Origin: Acetobacteraceae bacterium | Lineage (GTDB): Bacteria > Pseudomonadota > Alphaproteobacteria > Acetobacterales > Acetobacteraceae | Assembly (NCBI GenBank): GCA_947455205.1 | Contig: CANGNF010000003.1 | Coordinates: 108,973 to 172,972 of the forward strand | Direction of reading: 5' to 3' | DNA: 64,000 bases | Shown here: positions 1 through 9,773 of the stretch, piece after piece | Layout: every line of letters starts with the position of its first letter | How positions within the stretch are numbered: position 1 is the first letter of the stretch | Position numbers and translations under genes: made by a program | Notes under the pieces: generated by a model | What the model was told of the DNA's origin: nothing | The model's database searches: none | The model's input: the letters and a program-made list of their open reading frames with translations, nothing else

Positions 1-127
1 GCCACACGGCGAGCCCGCCGACGCCGAGGGCGGGGACGAGGACGACCAGCACGAGGCCGAGCAGGAGGGTGGCAAAGCGCAACCGGGGCGGGCGGCTGCT
101 CGGATCCGGTTGAACGCTGCGGGACAT
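1..127 (-). CDS. N-terminus of a membrane protein (partial)
   Basis: Reading leftwards from an ATG at 127, 42 codons are open to the window edge. The first 17 or so residues are polar and rich in Arg, Pro and Ser. They are followed by a strongly hydrophobic stretch (LLLGLVLVVLVPALGVGG) that should be an inner-membrane helix. A short cytoplasmic start and one membrane helix is how many sensor kinases and diguanylate cyclases begin, but no domain is visible, so the function is unknown. It diverges from the PYP-like gene at 538. Confidence 0.5.
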   Translation of the reverse strand, partial: MSRSVQPDPSSRPPRLRFATLLLGLVLVVLVPALGVGGLAVW

Positions 128-537
128 GGCCTGCCGTTATCACGGCGTCATGTAGGGAAGGCTGACATTGCGTGGACGTTTGGCCGTTCGACCCGGCGGC
201 GCCATCACGAGACCGGGAGCGACGCTGCTTCCCGCGCCAGCGATGGCCGGCGACGCCCGCAGTCGCGGCTGGGTCGTCATCACCGGCAACCTTCGGGAGC
301 GCGAAGGGCTGGTGACCAGCGAGGCAGTTTCTGAAAAGGTGAAGATGATGCGGCCTCACGTCGCCGTGTGGAAACGCGCGCCCGCCTACAACGATGCTCG
401 CTTCACAGTGGGTGATGGTTCATCATTGCAGTTCGAGCGCTTGTTGCGGCCGCTCACCACGGACAGCGCTACCGTTTTGCAGCTTGTGGATTCGTCGTGT
501 TTGCAGACAGCGGTGCCAGGCGCCAAGGAACCCTCCG
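128..537. other. Intergenic region, no convincing gene
   Basis: These 410 bases separate two divergent genes. Open frames cross it, but their translations are Arg/Pro-rich and low in complexity, as expected for non-coding GC-rich DNA. It presumably holds the divergent promoters, but I found no -35/-10 pair I would defend. The only clear signal is an AAGGA ribosome-binding site just before the ATG at 538. Confidence 0.4.
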
Positions 538-924
538 ATGTCTTACCCGCATCCCCTGCCGGACTTCGAAGCGCCCGACCTGGCCGCTGCCGTCGAAAGC
601 CTGCCACTTGAAGTCGTGGACAGCCTGCCGTTCGGTGCCATCCGCATCGGGGCGGATGGGAAGGTCAAGTTCTACAGCAAGGCGGAACGCCAGCTTTCCG
701 GGTATGCTAGGGAAGCGGTTGGCCTCGATTTCTACGCCAGCATCGCGCCCTGCATGAACAATGCGGCCTTCCTCGGCCGCATTGAAGCAGCGGCCAAGGC
801 TGGCAAGTTGGATATCGAGTTTGGCCATGTCGGCGATTTTTCCGACCGGCAGCGCGAGTTGCGGATCAGGATCGTGTCCGCCAGCGGCGGCGGCTACTGG
901 CAATTTCATCTGCGCGAGGATTAG
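538..924 (+). CDS. Photoactive yellow protein-like PAS protein
   Basis: This 128-residue protein is the size of photoactive yellow protein (PYP, about 125 residues) and aligns with it along its length. It has the LPFGAI core strand, then Tyr46, Glu50 and Ser54 where PYP has Tyr42, Glu46 and Thr50. Cys72 lies in an APC motif where PYP attaches its p-coumaroyl chromophore at Cys69, and the C-terminal YWQF matches PYP's YWVF. PYP's Arg52 is Tyr56 here, and there is a one-residue deletion between that position and the cysteine. PYP is a soluble blue-light sensor. ATG 538 is chosen because AAGGA lies 8-12 bases before it and the domain needs no more sequence. Neither tyrosine ammonia lyase nor the CoA ligase that supplies the chromophore is in the window, so light sensing is inference. 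The kinase 247 bp downstream is a possible partner. Confidence 0.75.
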   Translation: MSYPHPLPDFEAPDLAAAVESLPLEVVDSLPFGAIRIGADGKVKFYSKAERQLSGYAREAVGLDFYASIAPCMNNAAFLGRIEAAAKAGKLDIEFGHVGDFSDRQRELRIRIVSASGGGYWQFHLRED

Positions 925-1126
925 TCGGCATCAGTTGCTGCGCTGAGGGAAAACCCCGGGAGCCGTCGGACAGTACGCGGACACGCCGCGCCTGCTTTGC
1001 ATTCCGGTAGTCTCCGGAATGCCCGAACTCCAGGCCCAGTACGCCGTCCCGCCGCATGTCAGAAATGACGCCGTCATCTCCCAGGTCCGGCCATCGGGCA
1101 CGCAGATGTGACTGGGATTGTTCCAT
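866..1126 (-). CDS. Doubtful antisense ORF with a PYP-like stretch
   Basis: Antisense to the gap after the PYP-like gene and to that gene's 3' end, an 87-codon frame starts at ATG 1126. Its middle contains LEFGHSGDYRN followed by a basic RRVRV segment. This resembles IEFGHVGDFSD and RIRIV in the C-terminal half of the neighbouring PYP-like protein, although the DNA differs. It could be a decayed relative, a real small protein or chance. The tail overlapping the PYP gene looks non-coding. Confidence 0.15.
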   Translation of the reverse strand: MEQSQSHLRARWPDLGDDGVISDMRRDGVLGLEFGHSGDYRNAKQARRVRVLSDGSRGFPSAQQLMPTNPRADEIASSRRRWRTRS

Positions 1127-1171
1127 ACATTGACGCAATGTATCCGGAACTTCCCCGTGTAATAGTTCACA

Positions 1172-4100
1172 ATGCTGTTTCAGGCTTGGCGATCCATGAC
1201 CAATAAGGGGCAGCAGTCTGGGGCGTTGGCGACGCCGCGCGTTACCGCCCTGGCCTGGGCGCTGCCGCCAATCGGGGTCGGGCGCCGGGGGCAGACCCTG
1301 GTGGCCAAGCTGGTGCTGTTTGCGCTGGCGATCGCGCTGCCGATGCTGATGCTCGCCACCGGCGCGATCTGGCAGCAGCGCAGCGCGGACCGGGCCAAGG
1401 CCGAGGCCGCGCTGGTGGCCCAGGCCCACAGCACCGCCCTGTTGCTCGACCGGGAGTTCGCCGGCGGGGAGCGCGTGCTGCTGGCCCTGGCGCGGTCGAG
1501 CCGACTGGTAAGCGGCGACATCACTGGCTTCTCGAACCAGATGCGCGACGCAGCCGTGGCAACCGGCGCACTGGCGATCAACCTGGTCGCTGCCGAAGGG
1601 CGCGTGGTGCTCAGCACGGAGTTCCCGCCCGGGCAACGGCCGGCAATGATCGGCTCCGCGTCCATGCTCAGGACGCTGGAAACCGGTCGGACCGTCATCG
1701 GCAACCTGTTCGTCAGGCCCTACGACGGCAGCCATGCGGTCGGTGTGACCGTGCCGGTGCGATGCCCCGCCGGGGTTGGCGAAGCGCCGGCGCGTTGCGC
1801 CCTTGGGCTAGTGATCCCGCGGGCCCGCATGCTGGCGGCGCTGACCGAGCAACGCCTGCCGCCATCCGCCTTCGCGGCGGTGCTGGACCGAGAGAACCTC
1901 ATCGTTGCGCGTTCCTCGCGGGATGCTGAGTTCGTCGGCACCAGGCCGGCGCAGTCGCTGCTGGACGCCATGCTGCAGCCGGCCGGCATGATCCCCTTCG
2001 CCTATGTCTCGCTGGAAGGCAGGCGCGTGGTCGCGGCCTATGCGCAGGCGCCGGAATCCGGTTACCGGGTGAAGATCGTCGTTCCCGAGGAGATCTTCGA
2101 CGCCCCCCTGCTGGCGACGCTGTGGCCGACGCTGCTGGCAGGAATGCTGCTGCTGGCGGCCAGCCTGGCCCTGGGTGTGGCCTCGGCGCGGCGCATCGCC
2201 GCGGCATTCAGCACCCTGGGCGCGGCCGACCTGCCGGAACGGCCGACCCGGGTGGGGTTGCGCGAGCTGGACGACCTGGCGGATGCGCTTTCCCGCAAGG
2301 CCGGCGCCCGTGCCCGCGCCATGGCGGAGTTGCGCAGCCTGTTCGATGCCAGCCCGGTCGGCATGGTCCGCTGCGACGCCGGCGGGCGGGTCTACGAAGC
2401 CAATGCCGCGTTCCTGCGGATCGTCGGCATGTCGCGTGCCGAGTTGGAGGCCGGCCGGGTCAAGTGGGACCAGTTGACCCCGCCCGAGTGGATCGGCCGC
2501 GACGAGGCTGCCATTGCCGAGGCCGCCCGCACCGGCGCCTGCGCGCCCTACCAGAAGGAATATGTCCGACCGGATGGGACCAGGGTACCCGCCCTGGTGT
2601 TCTTCGCCTTCGAGGGGACGGCCAGCGGTCGCGCCGCCGCCTTCGTAGTGGACCTGTCCCCCTGGGGGGCCACCGAGGCGGCCTTGGTCCGCGTGCAGGA
2701 GCAGATGCGCCTGGCGATCGACGGCGCCGGGATGTTCTTCTGGGACGCCAACCTGGTGACCGGCGAGGTCGAGTGGTCGCCGGGCCTGGAGCAGACCTGC
2801 GCGATGCAGCCGGGCAGCTTCGGCGGCACGATGGAAGCCTTCCGCGCGCTGGTTCGCCCCGAGGACCTGCCCCGGGTGGAGGCGGCGCTGGCCGCAGCCA
2901 ATGCCGGAAATCCGCCCTACGAAGCCGAGTACCGCATCCTGCGGGCCGACGGCGCCGAGCGGTGGCTCACGTTGCGTACCCATGTGCTGCCCGGATCGGA
3001 CGGTCGATTGAGCCGATGCATCGGCATCAATCGGGACGTCACCGACCGCAAACTGGCAGAACCGGCGCTTCGGGCCAGCGAGGAGCGCTTCCGCAGCGTC
3101 TCGGACGCCACGCCGGACGTCATCTACATCAGCAGCGTGGTGGAGGGGCGGGTCGAATACCTGAGCCCGTCCTTCGAGACGATCTGGGGCGAACCGCGCG
3201 ACGCCATCATGGCGGACCGTTCCCGCTGGATAGACCTTCTGCATGAGGATGACCGCGCTGCGGCCGTCGCCCAGAAAGCCCGCTTCCTCGCCGAGGCGAC
3301 GGCGCCGATGTCGATGGAGTACCGCATCCGCCGCGCCTCGGACGGGGCGGTACGGCACATACGCGACACCGCGGTCCCCATCCGCGATGCCGTTGGCCAG
3401 GTGGTCAGCGTGGCAGGCGTGGCGCATGACGACACCGACCGCCGCCAGGCCGAGATGGCCGGGGCGGCCAGTGCCTCGCTGTTCCGCAGTGTGGCGGAGG
3501 CCATGCCGGCGATGATCTTCGTTGCCGACGCCGAGGGGCGCAACACATTCACCAATGCCCGAATGCAGCAGTACACGGGGCTTACCGCCGAGGAACTTGC
3601 CGCCGACGCGTGGCGGCGCATCGTGCACCCCGACGACCTGGCGCTAACCCTGGCGCGCTGGCAACGCTCGGTGAGCACCGGGGAGCCCTACGAGACCGAA
3701 TATCGTCTGCGTCGGAAGGATGGCGCCTGGCGCTGGCACCTGGCCCGCAGCGTGCTCGACCATGACGACCAGGGGGCGATCATTCGCTGGCTGGGCGCCG
3801 CGATCGACGTGGACGACCGGCATGCCGCCGCCGGCGCCCTCAACCAGGCCCAGGAAGGCCTGCGCCTGGCGGTCGAGGCCGCCGAGCTGGGTATCTGGAA
3901 CTGCGACCTGCGCGACGGCACGGCCCAGGCCTCGGCCCGCTGCGCCGAGCTGTATGGGCTGGCGCCGGACGAGACCCTTGACCTGGAGCGCCTGCTGGCC
4001 GCGCTGCATCCGGACGACCAGGCCGTCACCGAAGCCGCCATCGCCACTGCCCTGGCCGAGCACGACCGCTATGACGTGGAGCACCGCGTGCTGCTGGCCG

Positions 4101-5947
4101 AAGGCGAGATCCGGTGGCGCCGCGCCACCGGCCGCGGCAGCTATGGCCCCGACGGCGCTGCGCTGGGCCTGCGCGGGGTGATGGTGGATATCGACCGACG
4201 CAAGCGGATCGAGGCTGAACTGCGCGACAGCCATGACCAGCTGGAGCAACGTGTCGCGGAACGTACCCATGCGCTGACCCTGGCGGCCAGCGAGCTGACT
4301 GCCGAGATGCGCCGTCGCGAACAGGCCCAATCCGCCCTGGTTCAGGCGCAGAAGCTGGAGGCGCTGGGCCAGCTGACCAGCGGCATCGCGCACGACTTCA
4401 ACAACGTGCTCGCGGCGGTACTGGGCAGCCTGAAGCTGATTCGTCGGCGCGCCCCGGAAGGCGAGCCGATTGCCGAGCTGGCCCGAAACGGCGAAGCCGC
4501 TGCCAATCGCGCGGCCACGCTGGTGCGCCGGCTGATGGCCTTTGCCCGGCGAGAGGATCTGGCCCCGGCAGCGCTGGACCCCACCGCGGTATTGGCCGAG
4601 GCCGAAACCCTGGTGCGTCACGCCGTGGGCGCCGGGGTGCAGGTGGTGACGAAGGTACCGGCTGGCATCTGGCCGCTGGTGGTGGACGCCCACCAGTTGG
4701 AGGTGGCGCTGCTGAACCTGGCGGTCAACGCCCGCGACGCGATGCAGGGCCGCGGCCAGGTCAAGCTGGCGGCACGCAACGCCCCGGCGGAAAGCCTTGC
4801 GGCCCGTCCGCTCGGACTGCGTCCCAACATCGACTACGTGGTGCTGAGCATGCACGACAATGGCCCGGGCATGCCGCCCGATGTGCTGGCGCGTGCCACC
4901 GAGGCCTTCTTCACCACCAAGCCGCGCGGCCACGGCACCGGGCTGGGCCTGGCCATGGTGCAGACCTATGCGCGCCAGTCAGGCGGCGCGCTGCATATCG
5001 AAAGCACCACCGGCGAGGGCACCACGGTGGAGCTATGGTTGCCGCGGGGCGCGGAGATGCCGCAGCCCAACGTGGACGGCGGCAGCGAGGAGCTGGACGA
5101 CGCCCTGCACGGCAACGCCACCATCCTGGTGGTGGACGACGACGAGCAGGTTCGGCTCGTCGTCGCCACCACGCTGCGCGACCTGGGCTACACCGTGCTG
5201 GAAGCCAACAGCGCCGACACCGCCATGGTGCAGGCGCTGGCCGCGCCCCGGCTGGACCTGATGCTGACCGACGTGGTGATGCCCGGCGGCGACGGGCCTG
5301 AGCTGGCGGCCCGGCTGCGCGCCGCGCTGCCCGGCGTACCCGTGCTGTTCGTCACCGGCTTCGCCGGCGACCACAAGATGAGCGGCGAGGTGGTGCTGGT
5401 GAAGCCCTACCCCGTGGCCCAGTTGGCGTTCCAGGTCCTGGTTGCGCTCGGCCGGGTGCAGCCGCCGGACCGGATACTGCGGCAGCTGCGCCTGCCTGTC
5501 GTGCGGCACGCCTACCTGGGTTGGCGGGTGCTGCGGCAGGCGGCGGGACCTGACCGGCTGCCCAGGCCGGATGCAGCGGAGATGACCGCGCTGGCCGCCC
5601 TGCCGGATGCCTTCACGGTCAAGGTGACGTGGTCAAGCGACGGCACGCCCGTACTGCGGTACGACAGCTTCGGCCGTGCGCTGGCCCAACGGCTGGGCAG
5701 CACCCTGGCCGGCAGTCTGGTCGGCGACGATGCCGGGGACGGCGACCTGTTCCAGGGGCTGGCCGCCATGTATCGCCTCTGCGCCGTGCAGTCGGCGCCG
5801 GTTTCGGACTATGCCCGGTACCAGTTCGACGATCACGCCGACCGCCTGCGCTTCGAACGGCTGGTGCTGCCGCTGGCCGCGGATGGCGGCAGGCGCGTGA
5901 CCATGTTGCTGGGCCTGGCGCTGTTCGAGGACCCGGCGCAGCACTGA
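1172..5947 (+). CDS. Hybrid sensor histidine kinase with multiple PAS domains
   Basis: This 1,591-residue inner-membrane kinase begins with a membrane helix at about residues 47-65, a periplasmic sensor region of about 240 residues (Cache-like in layout) and a second helix at about 315-335. Several PAS/PAC units follow at about 385-1025, then a coiled coil. The phosphorylation helix is [10 protein letters not shown] with His1074. The ATPase domain shows [17 protein letters not shown] and GTGLGLAM. A receiver domain follows with VVDDDEQ and phospho-acceptor Asp1367. The last 150 residues after the receiver resemble the PAS_5 family of alphaproteobacteria, which is an unusual place for one. It would autophosphorylate on His and pass phosphate to its own receiver, with unknown input and output. 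No strong ribosome-binding site precedes the ATG, and Met9 is a possible alternative start. Confidence 0.9.
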   Translation: MLFQAWRSMTNKGQQSGALATPRVTALAWALPPIGVGRRGQTLVAKLVLFALAIALPMLMLATGAIWQQRSADRAKAEAALVAQAHSTALLLDREFAGGERVLLALARSSRLVSGDITGFSNQMRDAAVATGALAINLVAAEGRVVLSTEFPPGQRPAMIGSASMLRTLETGRTVIGNLFVRPYDGSHAVGVTVPVRCPAGVGEAPARCALGLVIPRARMLAALTEQRLPPSAFAAVLDRENLIVARSSRDAEFVGTRPAQSLLDAMLQPAGMIPFAYVSLEGRRVVAAYAQAPESGYRVKIVVPEEIFDAPLLATLWPTLLAGMLLLAASLALGVASARRIAAAFSTLGAADLPERPTRVGLRELDDLADALSRKAGARARAMAELRSLFDASPVGMVRCDAGGRVYEANAAFLRIVGMSRAELEAGRVKWDQLTPPEWIGRDEAAIAEAARTGACAPYQKEYVRPDGTRVPALVFFAFEGTASGRAAAFVVDLSPWGATEAALVRVQEQMRLAIDGAGMFFWDANLVTGEVEWSPGLEQTCAMQPGSFGGTMEAFRALVRPEDLPRVEAALAAANAGNPPYEAEYRILRADGAERWLTLRTHVLPGSDGRLSRCIGINRDVTDRKLAEPALRASEERFRSVSDATPDVIYISSVVEGRVEYLSPSFETIWGEPRDAIMADRSRWIDLLHEDDRAAAVAQKARFLAEATAPMSMEYRIRRASDGAVRHIRDTAVPIRDAVGQVVSVAGVAHDDTDRRQAEMAGAASASLFRSVAEAMPAMIFVADAEGRNTFTNARMQQYTGLTAEELAADAWRRIVHPDDLALTLARWQRSVSTGEPYETEYRLRRKDGAWRWHLARSVLDHDDQGAIIRWLGAAIDVDDRHAAAGALNQAQEGLRLAVEAAELGIWNCDLRDGTAQASARCAELYGLAPDETLDLERLLAALHPDDQAVTEAAIATALAEHDRYDVEHRVLLAEGEIRWRRATGRGSYGPDGAALGLRGVMVDIDRRKRIEAELRDSHDQLEQRVAERTHALTLAASELTAEMRRREQAQSALVQAQKLEALGQLTSGIAHDFNNVLAAVLGSLKLIRRRAPEGEPIAELARNGEAAANRAATLVRRLMAFARREDLAPAALDPTAVLAEAETLVRHAVGAGVQVVTKVPAGIWPLVVDAHQLEVALLNLAVNARDAMQGRGQVKLAARNAPAESLAARPLGLRPNIDYVVLSMHDNGPGMPPDVLARATEAFFTTKPRGHGTGLGLAMVQTYARQSGGALHIESTTGEGTTVELWLPRGAEMPQPNVDGGSEELDDALHGNATILVVDDDEQVRLVVATTLRDLGYTVLEANSADTAMVQALAAPRLDLMLTDVVMPGGDGPELAARLRAALPGVPVLFVTGFAGDHKMSGEVVLVKPYPVAQLAFQVLVALGRVQPPDRILRQLRLPVVRHAYLGWRVLRQAAGPDRLPRPDAAEMTALAALPDAFTVKVTWSSDGTPVLRYDSFGRALAQRLGSTLAGSLVGDDAGDGDLFQGLAAMYRLCAVQSAPVSDYARYQFDDHADRLRFERLVLPLAADGGRRVTMLLGLALFEDPAQH

Positions 5948-6241
5948 GCGCTGGCGGAGGCGCATTCGCGCTACGCGTGCTGCGTCGGTGGAGGCAGGCA
6001 GGGAAAGTTGAGGGGAACGTCAGCGCCGTCCGCTCGCCCACCGATCCGTCTCGGATGCGACCTACGCTCATCCCACCGAGTCGTGGCGCCCATCCGAACC
6101 AGCGGCTCGGGTGGTCGGGTCGCAATTCAGTTCTCGGCCGCACGGTCACGCATCCGCGCTTCGTGATGTCGCTCCGCCCCCCGGAAGTGGTTCCGTATCT
6201 GGCCCGCCGCCTCCAGCGGTGCGGCCACGGAACGCGACGGC
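5948..6241. other. Intergenic region
   Basis: These 294 bases lie between the kinase and the eCIS-core gene. I see no coding signature and no convincing terminator. It probably holds the promoter of the toxin-like gene. Confidence 0.35.
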
Positions 6242-8518
6242 ATGTTCGCAGCACCGCAACCCAAGCCTGCCCCGGCGCCCAGCCGCCCCGCCAGCGCCAA
6301 CGTCGGCGCCCCGTTGAAGCCCCGCCCGGTCACCGCCCTGGCGCGCGACTTCAGCGTGCTGCGCATCGCCGCCGCCGACGACCCGTTGGAGCGTGAGGCT
6401 GATCGGTTGGCGGACCAGGTGCTGCGCGCCACCGCCGACAACCGCCGGGCCAGCCTATCGCCGCCGCACCTGGCCCGGCAATGTGCCGCCTGCGCCGAGC
6501 AGGACGAGGAGACGCTGCTGCACCGGCAGGCCAGCGCCGCGGCGCCCCTCGGGCCAGCGCCGTCCAGTGTGCATGCCGTGCTGCACGCGCCCGGCCAGCC
6601 GCTGGACAGCGGCGTGCGCAGCCTGTTCGAGCCGCGCTTCGGCCATGACTTCAGCCAGGTGGTTGTCCATACCGGCGCGGCGGCCGAGCACTCGGCCCGG
6701 CAGGTCGGCGCGCTGGCGTACACCGTTGGCCACCACATCGTGTTCGGCGCCGGCCGCTATGCGCCGAAATCCACCGCTGGGCAGCGCCTGCTGGCCCATG
6801 AACTGGCGCATGTGGTGCAGCAATCCGGCGGTGGCGTTGCGCTGCAGCGGGAAGTGGAGAAGCGCATCTGCGTCCCCGGCCTGGCGGCCGATGACCTGGC
6901 CTGCGCCGGCGTCCGGGCAGCCGCCACGGCGCCGGGGGTCATGCTCTCGGCCGCCGCCCTTGGCGCGCCGCCGGCGGGCCTGGGGCTGCGGGTGCCGGTC
7001 CACCCGCAGGCGGTCAGCGGGATCCATGAATGGAACAGCGACGACGCGGTGCCCGAGGGCCGTGCCAACAACCACAACCGCTTCACCGTCGGCGGCTTCA
7101 GGTTGCAGCAGATCTGCGCCATCGATGCCGAGGGCACTGCGCGGGTCATGGTCTACTTCGCCACCGGCGGCGCCACGCCGCTGGCCGTGGGGCCGAATTC
7201 GCTGCAGCTTTTCGTGCTGACCCATGGCGGCACGCTGACGGCGCGTGCCGGCAACGCCGATGGTCTGGACCAGCCGCGCGGCCTGGCCACCGGGACGCTG
7301 CCCGCAGCGCCGGATGCCTTCAGCGAGGAACCGCAGATCTACTACCTGGCGCCCAGGCTGCCCGGCTACGACGTGGTCGAGCCGCCGCCGCAGCCGTTCA
7401 GGATCGGCATCTACCTGATGCAGCCCTATCTGCGGCGGTTGCCCGGGGGCAAGTTCGCGGTGCTCTACTACGTCGCGTCGCGGCAGATGACCAAGTTCGG
7501 CGCCAGGTTCCGCACGGAATACGTGGTTGGCCCGGAATGGCTGGGCTACTTCCGGTCTCGCGCGGATTACTACGCCGGAATCGCCGAACTGGCCTTCCTG
7601 ACGCCGGGCGGGGAAAGCGCGCCGCCCGACTATGTGGTGCGCAGCGCGCGCTACATCATGGGCGTGCTGCACAACGACCCCGAGCGTGCCCGAGAGGGGC
7701 TGCGCGCCTGGAAGGCGGCTGCCGAAGACCCTGGTTGGTGGTTGCAGGTGGCCGCGGGCTACGCCGGCGCGGCCCAGCCGGCGCCACGCGTCACCACCCC
7801 GACGCTTGAAGTGGTGCCAAGCCCCACCGGTGTGCCGGGCGGCGGCGGCCTGGCGCCACCGGTGCGCCCGGTGGCGCCGGTGCGGGTCGGCGGCGGAGCT
7901 TCCGGTGGCGGCGCGACCGCAACGGCGCAGGCCTTGGCGCCCGAGCCGTTGGTGGTGCCGCAGCCGGCGCCGAACCCGGCTGCGGTACCACGCACCCGGC
8001 CCCAGGGCGTGCCCGGGTGGAACCGGGTGCCCGCGCCCGTCGCGCGAAGGGTGCCGCCACCCTCGCCGGCCGCCAGCGGTGCGGCCCAGGCCGCCGCCCA
8101 AGCATTGAGCCCGAAGGCGGCGGTGCCGGCGCCCCCTGCCGCGCCCGGCGCCTTGCCGGCCATCGGCACGGCGCCCAACCAGCGGCGGCAGGCGACGCAA
8201 ACCTGCATCAACGCGGAACTGGACATCCTCCAGGCCGAGAAGGACCAGATCTGCAACAACATCCCGGGCGAGAGCTGCAGCCCTGCGAAGGTGAGCCCCA
8301 AGCGCCTGGCGCGGCAGCCGTGCTCGCGCATTCGCGCCCGCATCGCGGCGATCCAGGATTGCCTCAACATCCGCGAGGTGATCCAGCGGGACTGCTTCGG
8401 TGGCGTGCCCGACGCGGTACATGCGCGCGTCATGGGTGAACTTGCCGGCGGGCTCGCCGCCTGCTTGGCTCTGGAAGCGGTGAACTGCGCGCCGGGCCAC
8501 CCGATGGCGAAGCTCTAA
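6242..8518 (+). CDS. eCIS-core (DUF4157) protein with Cys-rich toxin-like tail
   Basis: The protein has 758 residues and no signal peptide. Residues about 110-200 are the eCIS-core/DUF4157 domain, ending in the family signature HELAHVVQQ (His186, Glu187, His190), which also fits a zinc-peptidase HExxH. An unrecognised middle region (about 205-505) leads into a Pro/Ala/Gly-rich linker (about 515-650). The last 105 residues contain about nine Cys with a pattern C..R.RI....C...R..I...CFGG....H.......C....C. From memory this resembles the polymorphic-toxin family Ntox16; I could not check it. DUF4157 proteins are commonly linked to contractile injection systems and exported toxins, but no phage-tail-like genes are present here. 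An ankyrin protein follows after 1 bp. The start is the first in-frame ATG, with a weak ribosome-binding site. Confidence 0.8.
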   Translation: MFAAPQPKPAPAPSRPASANVGAPLKPRPVTALARDFSVLRIAAADDPLEREADRLADQVLRATADNRRASLSPPHLARQCAACAEQDEETLLHRQASAAAPLGPAPSSVHAVLHAPGQPLDSGVRSLFEPRFGHDFSQVVVHTGAAAEHSARQVGALAYTVGHHIVFGAGRYAPKSTAGQRLLAHELAHVVQQSGGGVALQREVEKRICVPGLAADDLACAGVRAAATAPGVMLSAAALGAPPAGLGLRVPVHPQAVSGIHEWNSDDAVPEGRANNHNRFTVGGFRLQQICAIDAEGTARVMVYFATGGATPLAVGPNSLQLFVLTHGGTLTARAGNADGLDQPRGLATGTLPAAPDAFSEEPQIYYLAPRLPGYDVVEPPPQPFRIGIYLMQPYLRRLPGGKFAVLYYVASRQMTKFGARFRTEYVVGPEWLGYFRSRADYYAGIAELAFLTPGGESAPPDYVVRSARYIMGVLHNDPERAREGLRAWKAAAEDPGWWLQVAAGYAGAAQPAPRVTTPTLEVVPSPTGVPGGGGLAPPVRPVAPVRVGGGASGGGATATAQALAPEPLVVPQPAPNPAAVPRTRPQGVPGWNRVPAPVARRVPPPSPAASGAAQAAAQALSPKAAVPAPPAAPGALPAIGTAPNQRRQATQTCINAELDILQAEKDQICNNIPGESCSPAKVSPKRLARQPCSRIRARIAAIQDCLNIREVIQRDCFGGVPDAVHARVMGELAGGLAACLALEAVNCAPGHPMAKL

Positions 8519-8519
8519 C

Positions 8520-9128
8520 ATGGCGACAGAATTGTTCGACGCGATCGCCGCCCACGACATGGTCCGCCTGACCGAAGCGCTGGCGGCGGGGGCCGATGCG
8601 AATGCGCTGGCGGCCGACGCCGTCGCCTGGCGGCCGCTGCACGCCGCGGTCGAGGAACTGGAGCATGGCGGCCCGCTGGCGGCCCTGCCCCTGCTGCTGC
8701 GCCATGGCGCCGCCGTGGACGGCTGGGATGGCCGGCGCCAGGCGACGCCGCTGCTGATGGCGCTGTTCCGCGGCCAGGGCGACGCGGCGCGGCTGTTGCT
8801 GGAAGCCGGCGCGGACCCGAACGTGGTCGGCGCCGAGGGCGATACGCCGCTGCGCTGGTGCGTGGAGCAGGGCGACTGCGAAATGGCGGCGCTCCTGCTC
8901 GGCGCCGGCGCGGCCCGGAGCATGGATGAGGCCGGCGGGCCGAGCGGCGTGACCGCGCTTGGCCGCGCCGCCAGCCGAATTGATGTGACGATGCTGAAGC
9001 TGCTGCTGGCCGCCGGTGCCGACCCGGCTGCGCTGGACGCGGACCACCTGACGGCCCGGCAGCGCCTTTCGCGGACTACCGGCACCGACCCCGCCGCCTG
9101 GGCGGCTGCGGCGGCACTGCTTGGCTGA
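8520..9128 (+). CDS. Ankyrin-repeat protein, probable immunity partner
   Basis: This soluble 202-residue protein has about five ankyrin repeats. The repeat phrases are visible as RPLHAAVE, TPLLMALFRGQGDAARLLLEAGADPN, TPLRWCVEQGDCEMAALLLGAGA and MLKLLLAAGADPAAL. Its ATG lies one base after the stop of the DUF4157 gene, so the two are almost certainly co-transcribed and translationally coupled. Ankyrin proteins are known as immunity proteins in polymorphic toxin loci, so protection against the upstream C-terminal domain is the most economical reading. That role is inferred from position. Confidence 0.8.
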   Translation: MATELFDAIAAHDMVRLTEALAAGADANALAADAVAWRPLHAAVEELEHGGPLAALPLLLRHGAAVDGWDGRRQATPLLMALFRGQGDAARLLLEAGADPNVVGAEGDTPLRWCVEQGDCEMAALLLGAGAARSMDEAGGPSGVTALGRAASRIDVTMLKLLLAAGADPAALDADHLTARQRLSRTTGTDPAAWAAAAALLG

Positions 9129-9388
9129 GACGGCGGCTGGGGGTTTCGGGCGGCGGGCGTTCCCGGCGGTGCCGTCCAACGCCCGGAGCGCTCGCTCTGG
9201 CAGGAGCGGGTCTTCGCTTTACTCACCGGCTTCCCGGCGCGCGCCGGACTACCCCCGCTCCCCATTTCGCCAGGCGTGCGGTATGCTTTCGCTCCCGACG
9301 GCGCGCGTGCCACCCGCCGTGCATCGGTCGGACCCGCTCAAGCGTCCCCGCCACGCGCTGACCCTACTTTCCCAAAGGAGTGCCGCCC

Positions 9389-9676
9389 TTGCTGTTCATG
9401 GTCGTCAGCGAACCGAAGCCCGAGCGGCCCAGCAGCGTCGTGCATCACCGCCAGGACTACTGGCGCTGGATCGAGCCGCTGATCGCCTCGGGAGAGGTGC
9501 GCTCGGTGCACGCCCGCGTCGGCCGTGGCGCCGTGGTGCTGTTTGACGTGCCCAGCAATGAAGGGCTCCATCGCCGGCTGAACGAATGGGCCGACATCAT
9601 CCCGGCCACGTTCACCGTCTACCCGCTGGTGGACCCAGCGGCGGCGCAGGGCTTCCTGGCAACCCAGAAGGCCTGA
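9389..9676 (+). CDS. Small muconolactone isomerase-like protein
   Basis: This 95-residue soluble protein begins MLFMVVSE and has the short alternating strand/helix pattern of small ferredoxin-like dimers such as muconolactone delta-isomerase or YCII proteins. Segments include GEVRSVHARVGRGAVVLFDV and TFTVYPLVDP. I chose TTG 9389 because AAAGGAG at 9374-9380 sits 8 bases upstream. GTG 9380 would overlap that site, and ATG 9398 is too far away. It precedes the arylsulfatase in the same direction but is separated by two hairpins. The substrate is unknown. Confidence 0.6.
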   Translation: MLFMVVSEPKPERPSSVVHHRQDYWRWIEPLIASGEVRSVHARVGRGAVVLFDVPSNEGLHRRLNEWADIIPATFTVYPLVDPAAAQGFLATQKA

Positions 9677-9691
9677 GCCCAGCCGACACCC

Positions 9692-9727
9692 CCACTGGCT
9701 GCGTACGCTGCGCGCCATTGCCAGTGG
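9692..9727 (+). repeat. Inverted repeat after the small isomerase-like gene
   Basis: CCACTGGC at 9692-9699 pairs with GCCAGTGG at 9720-9727, an 8-bp perfect stem around a 20-base loop. It lies 15 bases after a stop codon and lacks a U-run. It could be an attenuator, a processing site or a regulator target. Confidence 0.45.
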
Positions 9728-9746
9728 CCTGCCTCGGCCCCACTGT

Positions 9747-9763
9747 CCCGCCTCAAAGGCGGG
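9747..9763 (+). promoter_or_regulatory. Hairpin overlapping the arylsulfatase ribosome-binding site
   Basis: CCCGCCT, the loop CAA and AGGCGGG form a perfect 7-bp GC-rich stem. Its 3' arm contributes the first three G of GGGAGGA (9761-9767), the Shine-Dalgarno sequence that lies 6 bases before the arylsulfatase ATG at 9774. Folding would partly hide the site, so translation may be structure-controlled. Confidence 0.4.
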
Positions 9764-9773
9764 AGGAACATCC

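Noticed and set aside
931..1170. 79-codon minus-strand frame filling the gap after the PYP-like gene
   Set aside because: No recognisable feature or ribosome-binding site, and it competes with another frame on the same strand; not enough to call a gene.
1808..3628. 606-codon minus-strand frame inside the hybrid kinase
   Set aside because: It lies opposite a clear kinase and its translation is Gly/Arg/His-rich with no domain.
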